From DTGL01 sp038895395 (GTDB taxonomy: Archaea; Iainarchaeota; Iainarchaeia; Iainarchaeales; DTGL01), in assembly GCA_038895395.1 (NCBI GenBank), contig JAWANJ010000018.1:1-16497 (forward strand): 16,497 nucleotides of DNA, given 5' to 3'. Made by a program: the position numbers and the translations under genes. Under the pieces are notes generated by a model. The model was not told where the DNA came from and ran no database searches. It saw nothing but the letters and a program-made list of their open reading frames with translations. Below are positions 10,601-16,497 of the stretch, one piece after another. How positions within the stretch are numbered: position 1 is the first letter of the stretch; the number at the start of each line of letters is the position of its first letter.

Positions 10601-12805
10601 AACTTTAGTACCTATTTCACTCCATGCTCTATAATGAACTTCAAACTCTTTTTCTTTGGTTATATTGTCAGTTTTCACCTTAATTCCTACAACTGCTTGC
10701 GACGGTGCATTGTCAAAGTATAATTCAACCCATTTGTTTCTTTCATTAGCAGTGCCTCTGTTTGAAAGGTCTTTTTGCTCGCCTAAAGGTGGTTGGTAAC
10801 TTTTCCCATAAATAAAACTGCTAACATTACCATCAAAGCCGAAAATTCCAACTTGCTGAGATTCTACCATTGGGATACTATCAGAACCAACCCTAACGTG
10901 AACTCCTGATTTTATCCCTTGTGGAAAACTAACACTAAATTGCAACCATGCGAACTCCCCCGCAACAACACCATCTATTTGTTTGCCTTGTACGTCAAAC
11001 ACACCAATAAAATCTATGGTCGGTTTTGTAACATCTGAGCTTGTGGGGCCAACTCTTAGTTCAGCGGTATTGTTTGGCCCAACCCTGACTTCTTGTTCAA
11101 TTATCCTGCCATCTGGCAATTCTAACCTTGCCAAAAAGCTGTCTTGCATCTCATTGTCAAATACAACATTACCATCAACATTACCGCTGAAAAGTACTTT
11201 TCCACTTTTGCTTGTGACGGTAAGCTTTCCTTTAACTGGCAAGCCATTTTCGTCTAAAAGTCTTAGTTCAACAAAGTTGGGCTTTCTAATTAGCTTTATG
11301 TTTACTTCTTTGTCAATACCAGGCAATATTTGTACCTCTTCTTCACCATACTCTTTTTCATTTTCAGCAGTTATCAATAAGTTACCTTCAGGCATAGTTT
11401 CAATTATTGTGCCTGTAAGGCCCACCTTTCTTGGCGGTATGCCCAATGGAACTTTATATTCGTTTACTAATCTATAATAACGCACTGTTGCATTGTTTGC
11501 TGGATTTCCAATGCTGTCTATCACATTTATTTTCACAATGGCTGAATTGTTAACTGACGGCTTTTCAAGTCTGACTTCAAGACTTTTGGTTCCGGCCTGT
11601 ATTCTTGAAAAAAATGGTAGGAATCCATCCTTAAACGCGGTGATGTGATAATCCTTGTTAGGATCAACCCCTTCAAAGATAGCGTTTCCCAAAGCTCCTG
11701 TTTTTTTTGTAGAAATCAAGTTGAAATTTAAATCAAACAGAGAAACTTCTGCATTTACTTGCACTATGCCTTCCTTCGAAAGAACATTTACAGTGAGTTG
11801 TGAACCACCCTTCTTTAAGTATACTTTTTTTACAACTTCCTCAGTTCTTAATGTGAACTCTTCAACATATGTTTGATAGCCTGCTTTTTCAACAGTCACA
11901 CTGATAGATGTTCCCATCTTTATTTTTTCACTATAGTCACCAGTTTGAGAATTATAGTCAGTAATAGTTGTACCTGTTGCTGTGTTTATTATCTTTATGT
12001 TTACCCCTTTCAAAAGCTGCCTTGTTTCTTCATCATATACGCTTATAAGCAGCGTGCTCAATTTAGCCGAAATCGCCTTTGGTTTGAGCTTTATAACTTT
12101 GGTTTCCCCCTCTTTAAATCGCAGCGCTTCCTGCAAATCTTCATAGCCATCAGCGCTACATTTAAGCACCACATCGGTGCTTGGCGGTACATTCACATTG
12201 TATGTTCCTTCCGAATCAGGTAAAACATTGAAAGTATTTCTATCAAAGTTCACAGTGCATAAAGCGTTCCTAACAGTGGTTGATGTTAGTTCATCAATCA
12301 GCCTGACCTTTGCACTTACAAGAGCCAACTCACGCTTTAAGGTTATTGTAAGTGTTGCAGAACCAGCAGAGGTTATTTCGGTTTCATCAGAACCAGTTTT
12401 GTAACCTTCTTTATAGGCTCTAGCTGAAATAGCCGTACCAACTTTAACACCTTTTAATGTAAGCTTATAACCACTTTGAATTACGTCACTCTTCAGGAGG
12501 TTGCCTTTATCATCGTATACCTCAACTTTAACATTGTTAAGAGACTGTCCGGCATCATCTCTTACAATAATGGTAAGATTTACATCCACAGCTGTAGTGC
12601 CGCCAGTGAATGTTAATATCAAAACCAATAAAAGCACAAAAATTGCTAAAGTAAAAGGCAGTGAAGGTATACCTCTGGTTTCAAGAAATTCTGCATAGCT
12701 GTAAGCAGGTATGCCTTTTTCTTGAAGAAACTGCAATAATGCAAACCACTTGTCCTCTATCTTACTGTATATGGCGCCTATCTTGTCAGTTATCATATGG
12801 GCCAC
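4631..12805 (-). CDS. 2724-residue single-pass surface protein with Ig-like repeats and Cys/helix-rich C-terminal region
   Basis: The start is GTG at 12805; an in-frame ATG at 12796 would shorten it by three residues. Residues 1-49 hold two short repeats, LQEKGIP and LETRGIP, before a membrane helix at about 50-68. Residues about 75-600 are successive carboxypeptidase-regulatory/Ig-like beta domains. Residues about 597-800 form the module shared with the partial giant protein. More Ig-like domains run to about 1510. A Cys-containing mixed region covers about 1515-1960. A hydrophobic stretch with several Cys lies at about 2062-2109, a charged helical region at about 2110-2450, a second hydrophobic patch at about 2456-2482, and a final Cys-containing helical part to 2724. 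The end, GGSALGTTSTG, has no sorting signal or C-terminal membrane helix. No catalytic motif was recognised. I infer a cell-surface structural or contact protein working with the neighbouring pilin-like system. Confidence 0.9.
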   Translation of the reverse strand: MAHMITDKIGAIYSKIEDKWFALLQFLQEKGIPAYSYAEFLETRGIPSLPFTLAIFVLLLVLILTFTGGTTAVDVNLTIIVRDDAGQSLNNVKVEVYDDKGNLLKSDVIQSGYKLTLKGVKVGTAISARAYKEGYKTGSDETEITSAGSATLTITLKRELALVSAKVRLIDELTSTTVRNALCTVNFDRNTFNVLPDSEGTYNVNVPPSTDVVLKCSADGYEDLQEALRFKEGETKVIKLKPKAISAKLSTLLISVYDEETRQLLKGVNIKIINTATGTTITDYNSQTGDYSEKIKMGTSISVTVEKAGYQTYVEEFTLRTEEVVKKVYLKKGGSQLTVNVLSKEGIVQVNAEVSLFDLNFNLISTKKTGALGNAIFEGVDPNKDYHITAFKDGFLPFFSRIQAGTKSLEVRLEKPSVNNSAIVKINVIDSIGNPANNATVRYYRLVNEYKVPLGIPPRKVGLTGTIIETMPEGNLLITAENEKEYGEEEVQILPGIDKEVNIKLIRKPNFVELRLLDENGLPVKGKLTVTSKSGKVLFSGNVDGNVVFDNEMQDSFLARLELPDGRIIEQEVRVGPNNTAELRVGPTSSDVTKPTIDFIGVFDVQGKQIDGVVAGEFAWLQFSVSFPQGIKSGVHVRVGSDSIPMVESQQVGIFGFDGNVSSFIYGKSYQPPLGEQKDLSNRGTANERNKWVELYFDNAPSQAVVGIKVKTDNITKEKEFEVHYRAWSEIGTKVFRDPTDSVLGEEKTSTKKQALYAETKKQIIKIFENEPSCNTGLCLELSIIDSNNLRLNADEFSAEENGVYALEITLSAAKKISGELLVKSETNNVLFSTLSESVLSFNPQGDFSKPELRSSVRLDSNTTKVVRAYFKSLAFGSATIDVSFRGTDLNVSKRVSFNIKGSKELIVELYNNGIIKPGEKLRVVLKDLTTKEPIKNAFISVERDGEVLLSVTGNDTLENGANGVYLLGTDKLSAGKYVVKIKAQGYKDVSYPLVISTDKVLRIEPQVEILLNKGEKEKAIRIRLTNASFEPIDNIGYEIKEINGDTSDFNISVSLPERIDANRSIDIVLNVVYNGDLEKRAYAEFDLSVNGSQNPVVSTTSRIKIAYNKEIPSECIEVDKSDVDIHMSGMLGSSEVLPITIAYKKDSQCIKPLTFTPKLVTDDNKIALIAQPFTIAPGETKTLEARITNNLERVGIFEQKVDATLILESPELTKSISLSIYFTDPSFALQTNDNIPIFMSFDPAKGTFVGMAPLFAKNFGKKVIENIRWSVKPPQQIEIYVLQTGSITQEQAMNLLSQPGGLQIPTNAPSVPYIQGNPAMASTPFAVTLAPGEEMEPKTILATSTAANLTRGPHKGEIVLTGTVDGKQFQKVVSVWVIVSSAQCIKIAAIEELYFSSEDSSQGVISKKISIKNECGEVLRNFSVKPANLGNNTLTITLLGGKDVVYPDESVQAQLVLTKRGDYFNIGRPNNISVSGFLVNSQKFVDSNPLPILVEIGKKPDVLSGPVYKEVQIPVCDEPSGSTKTVQFPITSADIGCDSAYCDSWQLAGHIVERIKGVMQKVERLLQQSDAATSYPICNQAEGFCSFSALGIVPEVYTVYMKNDYLGKEVLQRRVESSKEFATFVTEYFQGDVSDIVKSATGFTTSKIFITKPLMGCGRYKISVQGAVQNIQGRLSRENYFILVKVVEDLKVTPECTMRVQNIANFLPANKGLSADRPYNTWLGVTEGSDALKPAAELLAQKLFDDKSRVNVAYQTNKLRVLLSDIEGSGIAKIYIQQVSQQQAQPVTVGVGINKMYVTLDEKMQSEIVNKAAEAVDQLIKGSFTLEGCITRDESALIISKLEYRGDLSIETAAERLELYYGIPVCMDMNVVATTTDSVELKTSFSTMSDNEKTGLEDVWLEVDGKRISEYSDSQSGTPLKLEKVDEEGKTFKKEFKLCVKANDAYFEFAAGKKIGVKARSALFATKEMRSWREITLELCGIHPYKLIEKMVKEKVEPGKSKVFYATVGWKGDPDAIDFAAAARALTASDRLKKAQELMEDVGKGGRIDDSPVGQKILGLKQQGYGIYFGSCFATSFVCNAVARPWFFVTWPGLFLDVAFDCAPTSIGGLLGTTKGGRGFLASLGKVWDSVKSIFPWTKSKTPDTEGDLSNEAVESYLDDALPAAILGESSDLLLNEFRRYVLDKGGYWAKMPLKQLGTQHINTIASEVSNRAVTALQTKYLLTADPTAREAFTNSLRKSLKDKLTEALNTAKQNPKMTLKDLLKDNAIVKKIWRDAAADPTVKSAFTSNIDSLGNDIKDLVKDASAKQYASIFQGDLSKLASEINPFSSDVYLPTDVEIANAAKKIAENATVRLELDPSAHKQIINDLKNDLKARLSYMSKGKSKNVVRKIPKSELDDAIGKSIDMIGRKYKKEISEYYGKKASEKILSTMGDDLVEGEIKPGLFRRMWDTLKTWQFWGRMAKSIACGAVSNAAGYATYSAHVRGGIENLIEKGYVPEAGITIGDASRVASNYTGPPLLKNRTYKITISKDDYGNISYKLELVDTPEKIEEMRKAISQNPLALWREDCAEYRERGVSEMVGCLVPKPEEYIKPEEVVAYYKNSGSIKEASINFNVREALIMAALTTSFENFEPCPVKRKWYEGEESEVKLTINCVARHISEKLAANQNNIRAAFELLSKDKTPDKARRYALDIEAKYNTWRSYEIASEGCPGGSALGTTSTG
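10405..11015 (-). repeat. Protein-level paralogous module, copy in the 2724-residue protein
   Basis: Residues about 597-800, partner of the module at 435-1063. The shared anchors are KWVEL at 691, RDPTDSVLG at 737 and CX4C at Cys774/Cys779. The residue numbering differs from the partner by only 8-13 positions this far from the N-terminus, so the two proteins are collinear over this span. The limits are approximate. Confidence 0.75.
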
Positions 12806-12821
12806 TCAAATTCCCAAAGGT

Positions 12822-12858
12822 TAATTTAAGATAAGAAATGTTATTGTTATTAATATAA
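12822..12858 (-). promoter_or_regulatory. Possible promoter region of the 2724-residue protein gene
   Basis: In the 53-base gap after the archaeosortase stop, the minus strand holds TTATATTA (12851-12858) and TTAAATTA (12822-12829). The first would give a leader of about 25-30 bases. The second would give a nearly leaderless transcript. No strong ribosome binding site precedes the GTG at 12805 or the ATG at 12796. In sequence this A+T-rich the match is weak evidence, and read-through from the upstream genes is equally possible. Confidence 0.3.
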
Positions 12859-13497
12859 TTATTGTTTTTTAGCTTTTGCCGCTTTTTTGTTTAAAAATTG
12901 CAAAAAGGTAACTCTTCTAAGATTTAGCAAATTCGTGGCTAAACCAAACCAAATGGCATAGTATAGAGCTATGCCAACAAACAGAGTAACTTTAAAAAGC
13001 ACATTATGTATAAACTCTAAATATACACTATCTTGTGTGTTGGTTATTGCAAAAATGGTCACTAATATGCGGAAGATGTTTAAAGAATTTACAAAAATGA
13101 TTCCGATAATAACGCCGAGGCCTCTTTTTTTTAGGTCAATACCAAAAGAAGCTAAAATTGCACTTATTATTACTGCTGTTTCTAATAGCCCAGTGCACAG
13201 GTAGCTTATCTCAATCATATATTTTGCATTTACGATAATTATTACCGGCTCACCAAGTATTACTTCTGAAGAATAGCCAAAAATACCTAACAGCTTGCTT
13301 GCAATGATTGCTATGACGTGTGCTGTAATTTCAAGAAACAACGAATAAAAAATAAAAGATAAAATTAGAAAAGAAAAAACAAAAACTAAAAGAAACTTTG
13401 ATGCGGTTACAAGTTCTCTCTTAAGCACAGGCCAGGACACTCTTCCTAAAGGGTGCTTATGGGCCTTTTTTTTAGATATGCTCTTATTTTTTTTCAT
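12859..13497 (-). CDS. Archaeosortase/exosortase family transpeptidase-like membrane protein
   Basis: 212 residues with a very basic first 20 residues and several hydrophobic helices from about 31 to 190. The family's three signature residues are in the expected order: Cys101 in ISYLCTGL, Arg143 in NIFRI (N140-x-x-R143) and His164 in EFIHNVLF. Exosortases and archaeosortases are membrane cysteine proteases or transpeptidases that recognise C-terminal sorting signals (motif, membrane helix, basic tail) on surface proteins and attach them to lipid or glycan; that is family knowledge. The length fits the short, catalytic-core-only members. The gene starts ten bases after the stop of the 201-residue pilin-like gene and sits between it and the 2724-residue surface protein, so it is probably co-transcribed. 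I cannot assign a subtype, and no substrate signal is visible in the window. The ribosome binding site is weak (TAGGGCT). Confidence 0.88.
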   Translation of the reverse strand: MKKNKSISKKKAHKHPLGRVSWPVLKRELVTASKFLLVFVFSFLILSFIFYSLFLEITAHVIAIIASKLLGIFGYSSEVILGEPVIIIVNAKYMIEISYLCTGLLETAVIISAILASFGIDLKKRGLGVIIGIIFVNSLNIFRILVTIFAITNTQDSVYLEFIHNVLFKVTLFVGIALYYAIWFGLATNLLNLRRVTFLQFLNKKAAKAKKQ

Positions 13498-13507
13498 TGT
13501 AGCCCTA

Positions 13508-14113
13508 CTAGCTAGAATACTTAAGAGCTATCAGGCAACAGGTTTGCTCTTTATAGAAATCATCGTCAAGACACTTGCACCTAAAGGAACCGCTGTCCAT
13601 CCATTCTACTTTGATGTTTGGTTCGAGGTCTTCTTCTATGTAGCTCTTAAGCCTTGTAGCTGATGAATGGCATATCACTGTAAATGTAGTTTGTATGTTG
13701 TCTCTATTGTATATAAGTCTTGAACCATCTTCTGCTGCTGTCCATTGCTTTTCTTTTGAAGGCTGCTCACCTCTTGAAACAATTTCAGTTTGTGGCATAA
13801 ACTGGCCAGGGCTTATGCATATTTGTTCTTTCTCAAGACCTACACTGCTTACACTAGCAATAGCCTCTGCGGTTACTGTGTTGTTCTGCCTTGTGAAGTT
13901 AACTTTACCACCATGAACCGGCACAGCTATTTTGTTTCTAGCATCCTTTATCTTGTCCACCATTGCGTCCACTGGGTTTTGGGATATATTAAAAAGGTTT
14001 GGAATAATGCCTAGCACAGACATTAATATTACAAGTATAGCCAATGCGATTATTGCTGAAATTAGCAACTGAAAAGTAGAAAAGGCTTGTCCTTTTGAGT
14101 TGAGAATCTTCAT
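13508..14113 (-). CDS. Pilin-like protein with archaeal class III-type signal peptide
   Basis: 201 residues. The N-terminus MKILNSKG then QAFSTFQLLI fits an archaeal prepilin: a basic leader ending in Gly8, cleavage before Gln9, and a hydrophobic helix at about 13-38 that would form the filament core. Many euryarchaeal pilins have Q-x-S-x-E after cleavage; here the Glu position is not conserved. The rest is a hydrophilic domain with six cysteines (99, 148, 179, 181, 192, 193), including CKC and CC near the C-terminus, suggesting disulfides outside the cell. The core FQLLISAIIALA resembles FRLLIAAIFALA of the preceding 147-residue protein, so the two are probably related subunits. It has its own TATA-like box and the best ribosome binding site in the window, which suggests it is needed in higher amounts. 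It could be a major or a minor pilin. Confidence 0.82.
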   Translation of the reverse strand: MKILNSKGQAFSTFQLLISAIIALAILVILMSVLGIIPNLFNISQNPVDAMVDKIKDARNKIAVPVHGGKVNFTRQNNTVTAEAIASVSSVGLEKEQICISPGQFMPQTEIVSRGEQPSKEKQWTAAEDGSRLIYNRDNIQTTFTVICHSSATRLKSYIEEDLEPNIKVEWMDSGSFRCKCLDDDFYKEQTCCLIALKYSS

Positions 14114-14125
14114 TTTTTCACCCCA
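14114..14125 (-). promoter_or_regulatory. Strong ribosome binding site of the 201-residue pilin-like gene
   Basis: GGGGTGA on the minus strand lies four bases before the ATG at 14113 and fits the anti-Shine-Dalgarno of archaeal 16S rRNA. It is the clearest such site in the window and fixes the start. Confidence 0.75.
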
Positions 14126-14159
14126 CCATACATTACTACTTCATAACAATATTTGTTCC

Positions 14160-14172
14160 TATATTTAAACCT
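14160..14172 (-). promoter_or_regulatory. Candidate TATA-box promoter before the 201-residue pilin-like gene
   Basis: The minus strand reads AGGTTTAAATATA, with TTTAAATA at 14162-14169 and an A-rich, BRE-like stretch before it. It sits about 52 bases before the ATG, so transcription would start near 14139 and leave a leader of about 26 bases that contains the ribosome binding site. It would let the pilin-like gene and the archaeosortase be transcribed independently of the platform gene. Confidence 0.55.
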
Positions 14173-14185
14173 TTTGTATATTTGA

Positions 14186-14629
14186 TCAATCCAAATCAGG
14201 TTTTCTGCCAAAAGCAATATAGCATCTTATTTCACATTCACCAACATTATATCTTATACACTGAAAATAAACGTCAATTGTTATTTCCTTTTCAATCTCA
14301 ACTTTTCTCTGATCTTCCGAAACTCTTATTTTTGTACCACCAAATGCCTGCATTTCTATGCAATCTCTTGAGATATCATATTTTTCAGCAAATTGTCCTA
14401 CTGTAATAGTGCCTACTAGTGTTAAATCCTTTTCAAGCACTAAACCATACGCTGGATCGCTGCTTGCAGCATTTAATGCGTTTCTAAATCCACTCTCAAA
14501 CCTTTCGTAGCTATGTGCACGTTGTACGTTTTTGAAGTATTCTATGGCTGAAATGATTATTGTGAGCATTGCCAAGGCAAATATTGCTGCAATGAGAAGT
14601 CGAAAAGGCCAAAAATAGCCCCTATGCAT
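14186..14629 (-). CDS. Small pilin-like protein
   Basis: 147 residues. It begins MHRG then YFWPFRLLIAAIFALA, a short basic leader with Gly4 at a possible prepilin cleavage site and a hydrophobic helix at about 9-27. A short soluble domain with four cysteines follows, three of them near the C-terminus (QCIRYNVGECEIRCYIAFG). The hydrophobic core resembles that of the next gene's product. The ATG directly follows the TAA stop of the platform gene with no bases between them, and a GGGTG ribosome binding site lies inside the end of that gene, so translation is probably coupled. Genes for pilin-like subunits next to a TadC/FlaJ-type gene are a known arrangement. I infer a minor pilin or pseudopilin. 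The aromatic +1 to +3 residues are unusual, so cleavage by the prepilin peptidase is not certain. Confidence 0.8.
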   Translation of the reverse strand: MHRGYFWPFRLLIAAIFALAMLTIIISAIEYFKNVQRAHSYERFESGFRNALNAASSDPAYGLVLEKDLTLVGTITVGQFAEKYDISRDCIEMQAFGGTKIRVSEDQRKVEIEKEITIDVYFQCIRYNVGECEIRCYIAFGRKPDLD

Positions 14630-16497
14630 TTAGACACCCGCAGTCATAGTTTCAAGAAGTACGTTTGTGCTCATGACTGTGATGATATATATGGCCAATG
14701 AAAGAGGCAGGTATTTCGCAATGTTAAGACGTAGCAGCAGCTTGTTTCGTTCTTCAAGCATTGTAACAAAGTATATTATTATAGCCACAATCTGAAATAC
14801 ATAAATTCCACTTATTATGATGAACTGAAGTGGATCAGCAATATGAGCCAATGCTTCGGGCTTTACAAAACCACCTGCACTAACTTTTGCAAATGATTCA
14901 CTTAAGCTACCTAAGTTTCCATACGCTCCTGTGCCAGTTAAGCTTAAACCGCCTGCCGCAGTGCCAAAGCCGCTTTCAGATATGCTCTGTGAAATGCTCG
15001 CCATTGTCAGCACGACTATTTTAAAAAGTGCTGTAGTGATGCCGAGCACAACAGGTGCAATTATGATAGCCATTGTACGCATTGTAACTGTGATTTCTTC
15101 TATCATATCTCTCAATGCTTTTGCTACCTTTTCAGTATTGTCGAGCTGTATCGAGAGTGAAGCCAAAGTTCTTGCAGCAATGCTCGTGCCTAAGCTGGAT
15201 GCGTCAACAACAAGACGCATGCCTGTTTTTATGATCTCAGATGGAATTTTTGCCACTGAGCCAAACTTTGGGTCAAATACCGCAACATCTAGTGGCATAC
15301 CAAGCAGGGTTATATTATCTATAGTCTTAGAGAAAACATATCTGCTTATCAGTGCTTGTGGCAAAAAGTCAAATGTCTGTTTTAAAGCTTCCTCAATAGG
15401 TCTGTTTTCACCAAGCCTTGAGGCAATTATATACAGTGCATCTTTAAATTCGCTTTCCATTGCAACGACCTCAAGCTGTGCCTTTCTCTTGTACTTTGCC
15501 GGATAATACAAAGCTACAAACACGCATAAAGAAAACGTAAGTATAAGCCCAAACCAAAGATTGTAAGGGGTTGTGTCATTCTCCTTTGTCATAAAAAATA
15601 TTTTTTTCTCAAATAAAACCCTGGTTTCAGCCTTTTTTTCCGCATTTTCGGTGCCTTCTTCAAGGTAATTGTTTAGATATTGTTTGTACAATGGACCATC
15701 AGGTATGCTGAAGTAGTTTTCTGGATATCCATTCCTTTCTAAAACTTCCTTTTCTGTTCTGTCTGCCCTTATTATTTGCACCGGTGCTTCAGAATATTCA
15801 GATTTCAACAAACTTTTCGGAGGGAAACCCTCCAAATGAAAATAGTAAGATGCGATAAGACCAAAAACAGCAATAACACCCACCAAAAGCCAAACGTCAA
15901 CATAAGTATTTCCAAAAATAACTTTGTTTTTTGGAGGAAGCCCTGGGTAGTCATCGGGAATTTCAGGAGCTTCTTCAGTAGGCGGTCTTTGCTTGATTAT
16001 ACCTAAAGCAAAATAAAGCAAGCTTGCAGGTATTGCTACATTATAAATCGCACTTATCACTAATGGGTTAGCTAATGGCAAACCACTGAAAACAGAACCG
16101 ATGGGCAATATGATCATAAGTATAAGAGGCAATAAAACTCCAACAAAAAATAGTACAACAGTGGGCTGTCTTAGGCCTCTGGCGTAAACATCCATCCTTT
16201 CTTTTATTGTTATAAGCAGCTCATCCATGGTTTTGTTTAACACAGAGTCTCTTTTTGCTTCAGTTTCTTCAAGCACCGAAGCCCTTATACGTACCAAAGC
16301 ACGTTTAAACTCAGGAGCATATGAACCCCATCTGTAGGCTAATGCATCTAAACCTTCAGTTATAGTAGTATAAACTCCCATGCTGACATCCCAAGTTAGC
16401 TTCTTAAATTCTTCAGCTATTTTTCCTCCCCCATGATCTGCTGCAAACTCAACTGCCTTTTCTAAGTTTGGCGTAAGTTTCATTGACATTATCATAT
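14630..16497 (-). CDS. TadC/FlaJ/GspF-like membrane platform protein of a type IV pilus-like system (partial)
   Basis: At least 621 residues; the frame is open at the right edge. The first Met visible (16495) is probably internal, because the sequence begins in the middle of a T2SSF domain (LTPNLEKAV...GGGKIAEEF) and lacks that domain's first helices. Order: end of the first cytoplasmic T2SSF domain (1-110), helices at about 112-134, 143-166 and 199-219, an extracytoplasmic loop at 220-312, a helix at 313-331, a second T2SSF domain at about 345-470 (EFKDALYIIASRLGENRPIEEAL), then helices at about 473-497, 556-579 and 594-615. A Gly/Ser-rich loop lies at about 500-545. In this family the protein couples the secretion ATPase in the cytoplasm to filament assembly in the membrane. 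The downstream pilin-like genes support this role. Residue numbers count from Met at 16495. Confidence 0.88.
   Translation of the reverse strand, partial: MIMSMKLTPNLEKAVEFAADHGGGKIAEEFKKLTWDVSMGVYTTITEGLDALAYRWGSYAPEFKRALVRIRASVLEETEAKRDSVLNKTMDELLITIKERMDVYARGLRQPTVVLFFVGVLLPLILMIILPIGSVFSGLPLANPLVISAIYNVAIPASLLYFALGIIKQRPPTEEAPEIPDDYPGLPPKNKVIFGNTYVDVWLLVGVIAVFGLIASYYFHLEGFPPKSLLKSEYSEAPVQIIRADRTEKEVLERNGYPENYFSIPDGPLYKQYLNNYLEEGTENAEKKAETRVLFEKKIFFMTKENDTTPYNLWFGLILTFSLCVFVALYYPAKYKRKAQLEVVAMESEFKDALYIIASRLGENRPIEEALKQTFDFLPQALISRYVFSKTIDNITLLGMPLDVAVFDPKFGSVAKIPSEIIKTGMRLVVDASSLGTSIAARTLASLSIQLDNTEKVAKALRDMIEEITVTMRTMAIIIAPVVLGITTALFKIVVLTMASISQSISESGFGTAAGGLSLTGTGAYGNLGSLSESFAKVSAGGFVKPEALAHIADPLQFIIISGIYVFQIVAIIIYFVTMLEERNKLLLRLNIAKYLPLSLAIYIITVMSTNVLLETMTAGV

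Noticed and set aside
14931..15506. Plus-strand open frame of 191 codons with hydrophobic stretches
   Set aside because: It lies wholly antisense to the platform gene, whose T2SSF domain is convincing; the hydrophobicity mirrors the opposite strand.
1..16497. tRNA, rRNA, CRISPR arrays, insertion sequences, phage genes
   Set aside because: Nearly all the sequence is taken up by seven minus-strand genes, and I found no cloverleaf, regularly spaced direct repeats, transposase motifs or phage structural genes.

Overview
The window looks like a piece of an A+T-rich archaeal genome. The reasons are an archaeal-type membrane platform protein of the type IV pilus / Tad / FlaJ family, a pilin-like protein with an archaeal class III signal peptide, an archaeosortase-like protease, GGTG-type Shine-Dalgarno sequences and TATA-like promoter elements. 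Large surface proteins built from carboxypeptidase-regulatory/Ig-like repeats next to a TadC-type gene are what I would expect in a small-genome (DPANN-like) archaeon, but no rRNA or other marker gene is present, so lineage is inference.

All seven credible genes lie on the minus strand and are read from the right edge to the left. In transcription order they are: (1) a two-domain TadC/FlaJ/GspF-like membrane platform, cut at its N-terminus by the right edge (14630-16497); (2) a 147-residue pilin-like protein (14186-14629); (3) a 201-residue pilin-like protein with its own candidate TATA box and a strong ribosome binding site (13508-14113); (4) a 212-residue archaeosortase/exosortase family protein with an intact Cys/Arg/His triad (12859-13497); (5) a 2724-residue single-pass surface protein with many Ig-like repeats and a long Cys/helix-rich C-terminal part (4631-12805); (6) a 561-residue Cys-rich protein with a prepilin-like N-terminus and a TTG start (2941-4626); then a terminator-like hairpin and a new promoter; (7) a second giant Ig-repeat surface protein, cut by the left edge after 934 residues (1-2804), which is a paralogue of gene 5.

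The layout suggests one cell-surface assembly locus. The platform protein would assemble or export the pilin-like subunits. The two giant membrane-anchored proteins and the large Cys-rich pilin-like protein would be surface or tip components. The archaeosortase suggests covalent processing of some surface protein, yet none of the C-termini visible here carries a recognisable sorting signal. The secretion ATPase and prepilin peptidase that such a system needs are not in the window. Coding density is very high: the longest gene-free stretch is 136 bases (2805-2940). I saw no RNA genes, CRISPR array, insertion sequences or plausible plus-strand genes.
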